DNA from: Litomosoides sigmodontis
Taxonomy: Eukaryota > Nematoda > Chromadorea > Rhabditida > Onchocercidae
Reading direction: 5' to 3'
DNA: 64,000 bases
Assembly: GCA_963070105.1 (NCBI GenBank)
Contig: OY718806.1
Coordinates: 4,981,865 to 5,045,864 of the forward strand
Below, one piece after another: positions 13,901 through 25,600 of this stretch (positions are counted from its first letter, which is position 1; the number at the start of each line of letters is the position of its first letter). Below the pieces are notes generated by a model. It did not search any database and was not told the DNA's origin. It saw only the letters and a program-made list of their open reading frames with translations. A program made the translations under genes and the position numbers.

Positions 13901-16057
13901 AATCGTACTTGTGCAGCATCACATTGCTCACACTTATGTCGAGTACCACGAGATTCCAGGAAACGTTATGAGTGTCTCTGTCCTCTTGGATTTGGCTTGC
14001 AAGCTCCAAGGTCAGGTTTCTGTGTTTGGTTCAGGAATATCATGTTTATATTTGCAGCATTTTGAAATTAAAATCACAATTTTAGTGACACTTCTTGTTT
14101 TAAACATGCCTCATGTCTACATTGGCAATTTAAATGTGACGATGGACAAGAATGTATACATGCAATGGCAAAATGTGATGGGCATCATGATTGCACCGAT
14201 GGTAGTGATGAATCTTCACACTGGTGTGACAGTGTTTCCTTTGATAAATGGCCGTGTGACAACAGGAAAGCATCAATTTCTCGAGCGCTTATTTGTAACG
14301 GTTAATAATTCCCAATCTAGTGTTTGATAATCTCAGTGTGCAGAAATGTTATCAATCGTAGAATCGCACTTCTAATGTACTCTTTACATTTATTTAGGAG
14401 TAGAAGATTGCGCTGACGGATCAGACGAGGCTCATTGCCGGTGTAGCAATCCGCTTTTTTACTTCGATTGTACGTTTGGACCAAATGCTGCATTGCATCC
14501 AACGGAGTGTATTAGGCGAGAGTTAATCTGTAATGGTATCAGCAACTGTTATGCTGGCCAGGATGAAGACAAACAGGTTAGAATTCTTAACTTTGGAAAT
14601 TTATTTAAAAGATTTGAACAGCAAGGATAATTTATTAAAGTATTACTAAATGCAGAAATCATCTTAGCTTCCATGAATTTCTAGCTGTGTGCTGAATTTG
14701 GTGCGGTGGTAACAGTTGTTCCAACTCTCTCACCTTCATTTGAACTGATCATACCCTTGGCTGTATTTTTCTTGGCACTAAGCATCATTGTAAGTGTGTG
14801 CTGCTGTCATTTCTCAATGCAACGACCAGTACAAAATTCAACGTATGGGGCTGCAACACGTTCACTACCAATGAATGCTGAAGCACGAGTACTACTACCA
14901 GCACATCCAGCCGGTACTCAGATTGAGGTATATTGTCAAGAAATTCGTTGAGATCTGCAAGAATTCCTTTCATTATGCTTTGGTTTGCCCAGATTAATTA
15001 TTTGCAACAAACAAATTTTGTGTCATTTTTTTAGTTCCAACTTCGTACCTATTCTGTTGACGCATCGTCATCGTTGTATAATGCATTGCCTCCACCAAAT
15101 TCACGGTTTTCAAGTGATACAATTTCATATCATCGATCACTTAATGGTAACCCGTCAGAAAGGAGTTCCATGTTTGCTGCAATTAACACTGCTGCAGCTG
15201 GAGCGAATTCTCGGAAATTTTTTGCCCCACCACCTTCTGCTGCAAGGTGGTTAAAGTTTAACATCCTAATTCGAAATTTTGACGTATTATGCTGTACCAG
15301 TTTTGACTAAGCGTCGTTAAACCAGGAAGAGAGTGTGAATTGAAAATTTGGTTGAACAGTTTCAGTGGTAAGTAATATGTCATTTATTTATAGTTTGTCG
15401 ACATATGGTGTTGTGAAGCCAGCTGGAATGCGGGTTCATTTGCAGCATAGTGGTGATGGTACAGGTTCCACTAGAAATAGACGAAAACAAAGGCATCGTA
15501 CACGTGCTATCGGTACCAGAACCCATAGTCCTCCACCATCCTATTCAAAGGTACGTAATGATCTGTTGCGCCTATATGTAGCTATTTAATTTTTCAATTT
15601 TAAATTTCAAACCACTAAACTTCTTTTATACGGTGATAAAGTATCCTGAAGGACTGTTTCCACATTCTGTTACCAGCTGTTAATGACTTTTTTTCAGCAG
15701 GTAATAACACTTCCAAGTGCCAACTAAATATTCAGGATAATTCTGCATGTGTCAGGACGACGAGATGCAGGATTGTCGGATTACTGGGAAGCTAGATCAA
15801 TTTTTCGCAATTTTTTCTTTCAGATTAAGACCACTCGTCCAATTCGTGTTGATCCAAAAGCAGAATGCAGTGACAAGGAGTCTCAACTGCGAGTACCAAC
15901 AAACAGTAGAATTGTTTCTTCGGTAGATTCATCATCAATGGAAAACACGGGGCATATACTATTACCAAGTAGTCACTTCATCTCATCAATTAAATTTGCT
16001 CAGCAACAGCGTCTACTCGACTATTCCTCGACGTCTTCTGATGTTTCACTTACCTAA
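5641..16057 (+). CDS. LRP5/6-Arrow-type low-density lipoprotein receptor-related protein
   Basis: A gene of about 32 exons encoding roughly 1,700-1,800 residues. Main exons: 5641 to about 5830, 6202-6365, 6436-6597, 6773-6905, 7106-7242, 7350-7496, 7670-7805, 8172 to about 8390, 8494-8596, 8859-9029, 9115-9290, 9542-9759, 9968-10189, 10400-10580, 10759-10920, 11146-11301, 11577-11769, 12063-12199, 12334-12427, 12498-12640, 12757-12900, 12962-13070, 13172-13335, 13554-13688, 13753-14010, 14087-14300, 14400-14576, 14686-14928, 15034-15246, 15388-15550 and 15831-16057 (TAA). The order is four six-bladed YWTD-type propellers each with an EGF module, three LDLa modules, one membrane helix and a tail of about 240 residues. 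In the animal LRP5/6/Arrow family this order makes a single-pass Wnt co-receptor that pairs with Frizzled and recruits Axin. Many blades are divergent (YWLN, YWLD, FFSD instead of YWTD). The signal-peptide exon and a few junctions (6989-7048, 8390, 10580, 13172) are uncertain. The architecture is clear; Wnt signalling function is inferred. Confidence 0.85.
7857..7902. repeat. (TA)n microsatellite
   Basis: About 22 TA units in the intron between EGF 1 and propeller 2 of the LRP-like gene. Confidence 0.95.
8172..10040 (+). other. LRP-like gene: propeller 2 and EGF 2
   Basis: Blades are visible as VDFDPIDKKLFMIDGD, LAVDWLNRNLYWLDSN, LALDPDGGHMFFSDWHES with IEEAWLDGSHRRVL, and VVDTKHKRLYWAEGSR. 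These are the standard repeated pattern of YWTD propellers. EGF 2 spans the junction of exons 9542-9759 and 9968-10189 (CQASNGGCSHICVKL, then GCVCPVGYELQAD). Confidence 0.85.
10040..12199 (+). other. LRP-like gene: propeller 3 and EGF 3
   Basis: Starts with AFLIYTQ. Later blades read RIFWSSEGRGRSI (10400s), IAVDWITSNIYWLDNDN (10525-10572), RRIEMVRGDGRRHR (10770s), ALAIDFDSELLVWSELDE (11215-11268) and IYIANMNSNTIDLYNG (11647-11692). EGF 3 at 12063-12199 has CVQNNGGCSDICV and CFCEDHFTF. Confidence 0.8.
12334..14010 (+). other. LRP-like gene: propeller 4 and EGF 4
   Basis: The most divergent of the four propellers. Visible pieces are FLLVAIRGRFIRF (12340s), IYWIDSNDDKVIKRSSD (12577-12627), LAVDEAGRQLFVSCAEHG and DIDMVPINERKLIII (13620s). 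Two small junctions (exon phase at 13070-13172, donor near 13688) were chosen to keep the frame open. EGF 4 at about 13905-14005 has CAASHCSHLCRVP and CLCPLGFGLQAP. Confidence 0.7.
14087..14580 (+). other. LRP-like gene: three LDL-receptor class A modules
   Basis: Three cysteine-rich LDLa modules over exons 14087-14300 and 14400-14576. The first two end in the calcium-binding signature DGSDE (CDGHHDCTDGSDE and CADGSDE). The third reads CNGISNCYAGQDE, so its calcium cage is degenerate. Three LDLa modules placed between EGF 4 and the membrane helix is the LRP5/6 arrangement. Other LRP types carry their LDLa modules in large N-terminal clusters. Confidence 0.85.
14686..16057 (+). other. LRP-like gene: transmembrane helix and cytoplasmic tail
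   Basis: A hydrophobic helix (IIPLAVFFLALSIIVSVCCC, about 14745-14810) follows the third LDLa module, with juxtamembrane cysteines on the inner side. The tail continues over exons ending at 14928, 15034-15246, 15388-15550 and 15831-16057. It is serine-rich and carries three proline clusters: PPPNSRFSS, APPPSAA and SPPPSYSK. These sit where vertebrate LRP6 has PPPSPxS phosphorylation motifs, but none has the proline after the serine. PPSY in the last cluster fits the PPxY class of WW-domain ligands. The protein ends STSSDVSLT. A possible internal donor at 14790 was read through because the frame continues well. Confidence 0.75.
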
Positions 16058-16600
16058 GGAACTAAAGGCTTTCAAAAAAAGTAAATTTTAACACTATTGT
16101 CAATCTAACAGCCAGATATTATGTTCACATGCAAAAGTGCGTGTGTTTCAACTTTTTTTAATTTGACATGTACTACCATTGCTTTTGAGATGTGTAAAGA
16201 ACTATTCAACTGTTCCTTTGATCTCATTGACTGTTACATTGTTATCACACAGATTTATACAAACGATATTTTCGCTTATGTTTTGATTCTCTCCTTTACT
16301 GCTGCTTGTAGTTGTTGTCGTGAAGTTGTTTTAATAATAAATAGGTCGCCGTTCCGAAACCTACTTGTTTGTAACCATCCTAAAATGTTGAAATATAATG
16401 ACTTTTCAAAGCATTGTTTCATTTTCTCAATAAATATAATTTTGCGGATATGCGTAGAATTTTGTGTGCTGTGGTTTTTTTCTGTAATCGTACTGGCGGG
16501 AACTCGGAAATTGCTCGAAAAAACCTTGGAATTGCGAAATATTTATTTACTGTATTATTTCGAATTTAAGATATGTTGTATGAAAATATGAAGGAAGTGA
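16058..16600 (+). terminator. Probable 3' UTR and polyadenylation signals of the LRP-like gene
   Basis: AATAAA occurs at 16336-16341 and 16429-16434, 280-380 bases after the receptor stop codon. The segment also carries a 156-codon open frame (16121-16591). Its hydrophobic, cysteine-rich text looks like AT-rich non-coding sequence, so I treat the segment as 3' UTR. Confidence 0.4.
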
Positions 16601-19268
16601 AGATGGCTTATGCTTCTCCAATTATCTTATCTGTGATCAAAATAAGTTTCTCACTGTACTAGGCACATTTATTTTAAATCTCAACAAATATAGTTTCGAA
16701 GTTCGTAAAAAATGTTACATTTCATAGGATGTCTTTAATCACTGAATTTTGAAGTAACTTCAAGCTGTTATTGCTGTTTATTTGTCAGCTTCCATCATTC
16801 GGGCCAATTACTGCTGTTTGTGATGTTTTACTTTTGTTTTGACAATGTACTGGCAGTGATTATTTTGAATGTGTTTCAGCGTTGCATCTGAGCATGAACG
16901 TTAATTATAAAAAAAAATTTTCCTACTTTTTTTGGGTGGAAGGAGTGAGTGCTGTGCACGAGCTGTGGCTGCGTATTATATTTCCTCGAGCAGCTATTTG
17001 TTTATGTGTTATGTTCCAGTAGCAATAGGTGACGTACTTTTAAAGAATGTTCTGGGGAAGTTTTAAGATTTTAGCCTTTTTTGCTGGTGAGACGTACTCT
17101 TGAAGTGTTCATGTGCGAAAGATGTATGTTCCATCTACTTTCGTACTATATCTGGTGGTATCAAAATTTGGTATTAATGTTTCTTGTAGGATCGTAAGTT
17201 TTATGACCGAAAACACGACACTCCTCTGAAATAAAGATCTGAGTAAGTGCTTGAAGGGGATACGGCACATAGTTATGCAACTAGTTTTGCCCGCAATGTC
17301 AGTCAGACATTTGCAATACTGTACATACAATTCACTAACGGTGCTTCTGGGAAATTCGTACAGCGAAAGAAGGAGAGGTTGTGAAAAGCAATGGATCCTC
17401 TTTTTTTTGTATCACTACAACATTAATAGTTGATAGCTTTAAGCCGTGTTGCTTAACGTTTCTTTTTGAACATACCATTTGCGACATATGAATGGTGGAA
17501 AGTCGTGCGCCGCTTTCGCAACGCATGAATAGAAAAGTCACATTTCGTTAGTTTTTGGTTATAGCGCACCATTTGTGATGGCTTGACCTCATTCTCTTCA
17601 ATACTTCTGACATCCAGTCTTACACTAAAAAGTTGACTTTTCATTTGTTGCAATCACAAACAAGTCATGACGAGGATAAATTATGAAAAACTCCTTTGAG
17701 AGCGCAAGACTTCTCAACTTCATTCAAAAAATCGACTACTAAGCTATCCTACGGCGCAATGGCTAGCGGTAGACGAAGATAGCTAATCATGTTTGATTAT
17801 GAATGAATCTACGGAGATTATTCATATATTTCTGGTTTTGCCTGACATGCGATAATTTATGGCTATGTAACAATCTTCAAAAATACTCGGACGTATTTAC
17901 CTTTCTACTTCGTAAATCCCCCACTAATTATATCTATATTTTTATTTTCATCGCATTATAAGGTTCGAGGTAGTAAATTTGCGGTGGAAATCTGCGTGAC
18001 TTAGATGATGGATTTTAAATTATTATCCCAATAATACTGTTTATTACTAGTAAAAATTGCTTGAAATTGATCGTGTAATGTTAGGGTTAGCTTATATGTG
18101 AAATTCCATGTGTATCAAATGAGGCAAGCTCGACTGATTACACTTATTATGATGAAAACTGTATTAATATTAAACATTAAAAGACTTTTCATATGTGATG
18201 AATTTTACGAATAACATTTCCAAGGAATGAAGTAGTAGAAATGTAATATCAGATTTAATGAGTTTTTCGGACCAAAATTTACTAATCTTTTCCTACTTTA
18301 AGGACTTTATTTTTCTCTTTTACGAATATTTCAACACCAAATTTCAAAATTGTATCTCTTGAAGATTTTGGGATACAAGTGATAAAAGGTTTTACTTGAT
18401 TCTTCATCTTAGGAGAGACGATATGTTTTTATAGTACTGAAATTGTAATAAGTTGTATTTAATCTATCCTTGTAAGGGAATGCAATAATAATAAGCATTG
18501 CTTGCAAAATCCCTGCAGCATTTCATGTCATTTTGAGCAAACAATTCGGAGTTCATTTCCTGTAAAAAAAAGGAAGAAAACAGCGTTGAAATAGCGTTCC
18601 AACCACTTCTTATTTCAAATGATTTCAATTAGTTTATTTATTGTTTTAAATGATTGTGGGAATACTAACCTCAAAGGATATACAAGGCAATTTCAAATAT
18701 ACTTTCTTCATTAGTTTACATACAAATTTCGAATTTGTCAGTAACACCCACTGAGTGCAACAATAATTTATTGCAACAAATAAATCACAGTGTTTCGCAT
18801 CGAGCGAACACCATCCGTAACAGTTGTCACTTCACAATAACCTCTCTCTTTTATTATCTTTAATATACAAGTTTTTTGTAAAAAAAATCTTTCTCTGTTC
18901 CTTTTAACTTTATATGATCCAATCAAACTTTCTACGTCGATGTTTAATAGTTAATATTCGAGAATAAAGTCCAAATGAATTAGTAACACGATAAACTGAT
19001 AAGTTGGTAGGAACGAAGGCGAAGTTTTGGTTTCAGCAACCTTTAATGTATCTTATGCTTCCGGTCATTACCGTTGTTTTTTTTTTATGAAAATTTCAGA
19101 TTGCGCTGCAACAAAGACTCTTCTGAATGATTTTTCAAGCGCAAAACAATTTCATTAAAGAAGAGAGTTACGTGTTTTCTAGAAATCCATTAGTATTCTT
19201 TATTGCTAATTAACTTAGCTCATTTTTTTTCTGCAAAATTGAAACTAAATGAAATGCTGAACTTTTTC

Positions 19269-19635
<367 letters not shown>

Positions 19636-20696
19636 TAGTATGGTGCAGTATTAGCTGATTAGGGACTTTATACGTTAAGCATTATTATTGGGAGGCTATA
19701 AATCTAATGGAAAGAAGATCCACTGCCTGTTGCATTACTGTTATTATCACTATTTCTGTTGTCAGCAACAATGTTTTAAAATTTCTCTAGAGGCATCCTA
19801 ATTCAGTACGGAAGCTTCAAGAAGGTCGTATATGCAAGTCATTTCCAAACCTTTTACTTATCGAATTCTAAAAAATAAAGTAAAATACCGCTGCAGCATT
19901 GTTATTTTATCGTTATTTTTTGACTAAAACATTTGCCCAAACAATATTTGGAAATATTTGGAAGCAGAATGTTGCGCAGTTGCAGTGTTCAGGATTTGTT
20001 TGAGGGAAAAAACGCTTTCATTCCGCTTGTCAATCATAATAAGTGACGGATAATTAAAAAATCACGCTAATAAAATATGATCAGTTGTTTAAATGGAAAA
20101 GCTTATTAATGCATGTGCGGTAAATTTAAATTAAATTCGACCAGGATGAAGTTTATTAGGAATCAGACAAAAACTCTTCTAAAAAATATTTTCATTGCAA
20201 TAGTGATATCCCATACGGTTTTTCTGGACGAATGATAATAGAAAGGTTTGGATATTCATCACATTGTTATTGAAGGGTAATGCTAATTATTTTTTTGATT
20301 GCTTTCAGATTATTTTGCCGTTAACAATTTTGCAACTTCATTCAATTCTAAAACAAACAAGTGATGCATTCCATCTTGAAATATATTTGTGGGTGTTAGT
20401 AGCAAGGCATCTTAAAACTTTCTGATATCTCGGAACATTTACATGGAGGTCAGAAAGAAGAAAGAAGATAAGAAATTCTAATAGGCGCCAGCTTTAAGTT
20501 ACTTAATTTTCACATTGCGGTAAATGTGGAAACTAAATCTTGTCATTCTCAGTTAGCTTACTGCTTTTTGTCACTTTCTATCAATCGCTTTCTTTCTATT
20601 TATAAAGTTTACTTAACACTTCAAAATCATTTGTTATTGCTGCATTGAATACACGTGGAGGACTTTCGTATTCCTCCCGTCAGCGATGTCTATTAA

Positions 20697-20698
<2 letters not shown>

Positions 20699-20789
<91 letters not shown>

Positions 20790-20819
20790 GAATATATATA
20801 TATATATATATATTCAATT
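20699..20819. repeat. (TA)n microsatellite with a flanking hairpin
   Basis: Alternating TA from 20699 to about 20786. It is followed at 20786-20819 by a second TA tract bracketed by AATTGAA and its reverse complement TTCAATT. The whole block is self-complementary and can extrude as a hairpin. Confidence 0.95.
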
Positions 20820-21874
20820 GTGTAATGTAAATAATACTAGCAGATTAGCCTTAATCTTGTTTGTGGTATGATTTTTTATGGTTAATAGAAATTCTAGAAA
20901 AGTTTTCTTAAATCTCATAAATGTTCATTTATCATTCTGCTACGCTCTCTTCTACCGTTTTCGTGTTGATAATGCCAGAGGGAGAATCCAAAATGGAGAG
21001 TTTGAAATGTTCAAAATTGTTTTGGTGATGAACTGTATACTCATGGACTGGATTCATTTGTTGTAAGTTTTATAATGCAACATTTCTTTCAATTTCATTA
21101 TGCGCTGCATCTATTCACTCTTCATTCAAAATATTAATTTACTTTCATTCATTTAGACGTCTAGTAGCAGCATTTTTAATTAATATCAAATTAGCACAGT
21201 TTGAGAGAATTTTAATGTTAGCACCAAACTGTGGGGGGAATCTCATTTGCCATCACGTAAACTGTAGCAACATCGTAATTCAAAGTTTCAATACGTTCTT
21301 TCACTTACGCAACTACTTTAAAAAGTAAGAAATCATACTGTTACTCCGTTTTTAGAACAGCTAACTGCGAACGCTATAGTGTTGTTAACTTTTACTGAGC
21401 GATATCAATTGAAATCACCGGCCGTTATGCCAACAAATTGGTTAAAAGTGATAACTCCCTTTTTTTGGGTATACTACACAAACTACCGGTTGTTGGGATG
21501 TGATGTTTTACAGGTTGCATTTGTTTTTTCTGATTAAATTCACTGATGGGAAAAAGAATGAAGAAATTGAAATAGACGATGAATTTTAGTGACAGGAAGA
21601 TGAAGGAGCAATTAGTGTTTACATCTTTCATGAGAAATTTGTTCAATGTTAATGTCTCGGCTTATTTCAAAACTATTTTTTGACATTTTTTTTACTTCCA
21701 CTATTTGTTGTTTTTAGTTTAAAAAGACGAGAATTTTTGGTTGCTTGTTGACGACGATACATTTAGCCAAAAAATAAATCATTTACGTTGAATCCGAAAT
21801 GAACAACTGACCAAAAATTATTTCGTGCGAATGCCACAACACACGACAGCACGAAATTTAAAACTGCATCCCGA

Positions 21875-21876
<2 letters not shown>

Positions 21877-21946
<70 letters not shown>
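21877..21946. repeat. (TA)n microsatellite
   Basis: 70 bases of alternating AT. Open frames across it encode only Ile-Tyr repeats on both strands and are not genes. Confidence 0.97.
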
Positions 21947-21949
<3 letters not shown>

Positions 21950-22110
21950 TGTTGAAATAGAAAGATCACACAAAATATTTGAAAGATTCTGGATTGATTG
22001 TAAGTTCGCAAGTAGATTTCGATGTCTTCTACGGTTCATTTAAGAATTTGTGCTTAACTGGCAGATGATTTGATTTCCATTACCTCTTTTCATGAGTAAT
22101 ACTTTGACAG

Positions 22111-22659
22111 GCTTTTCCACAATTTTACAAACAGCAAAAAGTGCTGCGCGCCGTCGATCTACTGATGCACTGGAAAACCAGTTAGAATGTTCTGACATCA
22201 CTTATTGTGGTTATCGGTGTTGTCAATTTGATTTACATTAGCGGCGACATTTTCTATTTTCATTTCGAAATCTTTCCATGTTCGTTCTCCCACAAATAAA
22301 TGTAGGGGAGGGAGAGGATTTGGTTAATGCTAATCCCACATCTACCTCCACCCCCGTTCCACGTATTTATGCAGTGAGCGTCTGATTTCTTTTGAACTCC
22401 GTTTCTTTTCCTCATTCAGCCAGTGTGCATTGCTATTCTCCTCCAACGCTTTTTCAACATCTTTTTTTATTAATTTTTTCTCAGATCTTTTGATGCCATT
22501 GTAGAAACTGAATTCATTTTGGAAGAAATAGAAGAACAACTTCAGCTGTCTCGCACTCCTTCTCTTTCACTTTTCGCGCAATTCTCGTCAGTGAATGATG
22601 AAATTTGTAATGATTATTCAAAGATTCATTGTCTTTCGTCAGCGGTTGCTTCTAATAAC
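22111..22659 (+). CDS. Candidate two-exon coding fragment, unrecognised
   Basis: Two coding-like exons: 22111-22216 (acceptor TTTGACAG, donor GTGTTG) and 22485-22659 (acceptor TTTTTTCTCAG, donor GTATGT). Joined, the phases match (CG plus A) and give about 94 residues including ECSDITYCGYR and an acidic stretch ETEFILEEIEEQLQ. The text is less AT-driven than its surroundings. I recognise no family, and I could not find secure exons on either side. Open frames this short occur by chance, so the only real support is the good splice sites and the phase match. Confidence 0.25.
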
Positions 22660-25600
22660 GTATGTAATGCGTATGATTTCATCAAGTTTAGGATTTGGGA
22701 CATTTTACACTTCAAATTTTCATGACTCTTCATGGCACTATATGCATGTTCAGTGAACTTTTCACTCCGGTCGTGAATTGTGATCCAGATGTTAAAAACT
22801 TTGCACCCATGTTAGGCATACACAAATATAAAACGAAAATGTATAAGCTGAAGACGTAATCATTACTAACGTGATATACGTTGAGTATCAGCAATTCAGT
22901 CCAAGTCCAATTCCTAGCTGTCAAAAAGGAGTTAAAGGTATCAGTGGATGATGTCATTTCTTTAATATGACAGAAAGGAAGGAGGAGAAAATAATTTCCT
23001 TGTTGGATATTTTTGTCTGCCTGAAGCAATGTTCACAATTCGTTCATTACCGAGAAAGCTTCCATCAAGCAACAGCCGCCGATGATTTTCTTCAATCAGC
23101 GGAAAAAAGATTTCATTCATTCAATTGTAATTTGTGTGCGTGCTGCTAATGCAGGAAGAAATTCACTGCGAAGAAGTGCTATTCATAACCTGTTAGCGTT
23201 ACGCAATTGTCAGCACCAGTGAAGCACACATAAGCTTTTTTTCTAGGAGAGATAGTTAACTTCTTGTAAATTACAAGTGATAAGATGACAGTCACATGTG
23301 ACTGACTGCTCCTTGACAATCCTTTGTAAGGATCTGAGAAAAACTCAATGAAATTTAGATGCCTGAAGAATTTGTTGTGCCGAAAAATTCTGCAACTTAG
23401 TTTTTTATAAGCGGCTAACATTTCTTAATTGATGTGCTGTCAAATTTGATTCTATTTAAAAACAGATGATTCTAGTTTGTCTATTTCATTAAGGTAGATT
23501 GATTGAACACTGCTGAGCAAGTGTGTTCTGCAGCTTTCAGGCAGGATTAAAGCGATGCGAGTTTAACTAATGGAAGATGCTTGAGATCGTTATCTATCAA
23601 TGACATGAGTTCAATAATTATTTCATATGAGATCTTCTATGCAATGATGTTCCTGTATTTCAGCTCATTTTCTTGCATTAAAATCAAAAACACCATAACA
23701 CATAGTTCAAATATCGAGCACTGTTGGATAAGGGTGAAACATAAAAATCAGTGTGTGGTGTTTAATTGCTCCTTTGAATTTATTCCACCTTCCAAATTTT
23801 CTTAAATTGATGGCGGACGAGCCTAGCGCATACAAATGCAGTTTTTCATGCTGTGCAATGGAATACAGTTGTGTGCTTCGAGTCGTCCACACCTTATTTT
23901 TGCAACCGATTGCCGTGCTTCATTGTTGCGATATTAGGGTGGAAGTAATGTAAAGTACTAAAAACTAAGCCATATTATTCTCCTGCTCAATCTACACCAA
24001 TAGAAATTTGAATGAAAGATTTTGTTTGAATGGTTTATTTGAATGTTAAGGCGTGTTGTTCAGTAACTGGAATCTCTCCTCACCTTTTCAACAGCTCTCT
24101 CATCCCATCTCCTCTCCTTCCCTTCTGTGGGCAATGTCAACATTGGTATTATAGTAAGTAGCTGCATCTATCATTCACCAGTACCAGAAAACCATCAACT
24201 TACACAGTTTCCTTACTGCATTGTTTGTACGGTTCATTCGTCTCCGGCAGTCTAAGCCTAGGCACCTACTATAATTGCCTTAGATACTGTATCAATAATC
24301 CTCTATTTGTTAAATCTTGGATGAATTTCACTGAAAAATATTATTGACAATGTAACTTTCTTTACATTCAACTCTTAAAAAAGCTCCCTAAAAACATGCT
24401 CGTGGATGTTTGAACAGACTTACGCTTTTCATGTGAGAATGCGTGATAAGTTCCTGATCCTGAATTGACTTAAATGAGAGTTTGAGAAACGAAATCAAAG
24501 CATTAGTGCTAAATTGCTATAATTTACCACATTATACTTCATTAACGTGTATGTTTACCGAAATGTTATTTGAGAAATCAAACTGATCGCTTTCTATTTA
24601 ACGTCAAACGTTGTAAGACTAGTTGTGTGCAAAATTTATCTCAAAATCGTTATCAAATATCTTTCGCTAACAACGATTTGCAAGCGAGTTAGTAGTGCAA
24701 TAAACGAAATGAATTGAAAGGAATAATGTAGTAGCCGGTAAACGTTGGATGAGAAATAAGGGTAGGCTTCATGAACTCCATGAGGAAAGTAAGATGGAAA
24801 GCAGAAAGGAGAAATTGATCTTCATGAAAGGAATGGACTTTGTGATGTTGATTGAAGTTAAGCTAGGTGAAGTTCGATTCTCACCTTGTAGTTCATTAGT
24901 CCACAATCAGCCAAAAACTATCCTTTCATTCAGTCAACCGGAGTTGCTCAAATGAGAATTTCGTTTACTCGCACTTAGCATTATTCGAATATGAAATTAT
25001 ACACATGCATGTTGCTGGTTAAAAGCAGGCTTATACTTTCAATGTTGAGTAACGAAGAGAGTATAAATGGTCTTAAAAGCATAATTTTGCCACAATGTAT
25101 CTTTCCAATTTAGCATTCGATAAAATTCATCATTCTCTTTCAAGCTCTTCTATTTCTTGCAAATGCGAAATTATTCCTAACAATTACATGTTTTTTAAAA
25201 AAAAAACTTGAAATTTCGTGCGAAATAATAGTTTCAAACAAATGCTTGTTTCGTCAGATATTTTATTACGAGAAACAGAAAGAATAAACAAGGATACTTT
25301 CATATTTCTCTAGATTGTTTTCCACCACAGTGTTTGGATATGAACGACTTAGCGAACAAAGCACATCGTGTTTTTCGGGCGTTTCATCCATCTTCCGCTT
25401 TTCAGCTCATCGGCAATAACGAACCGTTGAATTTGCATTTTGTCGAAATGCTCCAATTTTACACGTTACTCCTGTTAAGCTGTTCTGATTTCAAACTTTG
25501 AGCAAAAATTTTTGCTGTTTTTTGCTAAGACGCAATATGAGATGAATGAAAGGAAACGATTGGTAGCTATATGCGAATCAGTAAGTTAGGCGTAATGATT

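Noticed and set aside
16121..16591. 156-codon open frame after the receptor stop
   Set aside because: Text is AT-driven, hydrophobic and domain-free. It overlaps two AATAAA signals and fits a 3' UTR better.
17100..17660. Cluster of minus-strand open frames that could be a decayed mariner-type transposase
   Set aside because: No catalytic signature, helix-turn-helix or terminal inverted repeats could be seen, and the frames do not join into a recognisable order.
17750..17830. tRNA-like A-box (TGGCTAGCGG)
   Set aside because: No B-box or cloverleaf pairing follows.
17960..17985. GAGGTAGTA string resembling a let-7-family seed
   Set aside because: The base before it is C, not T, and no hairpin arm complements it.
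21818..22043. Open frames on both strands with Ile-Tyr runs
   Set aside because: Products of the (TA)n tract.
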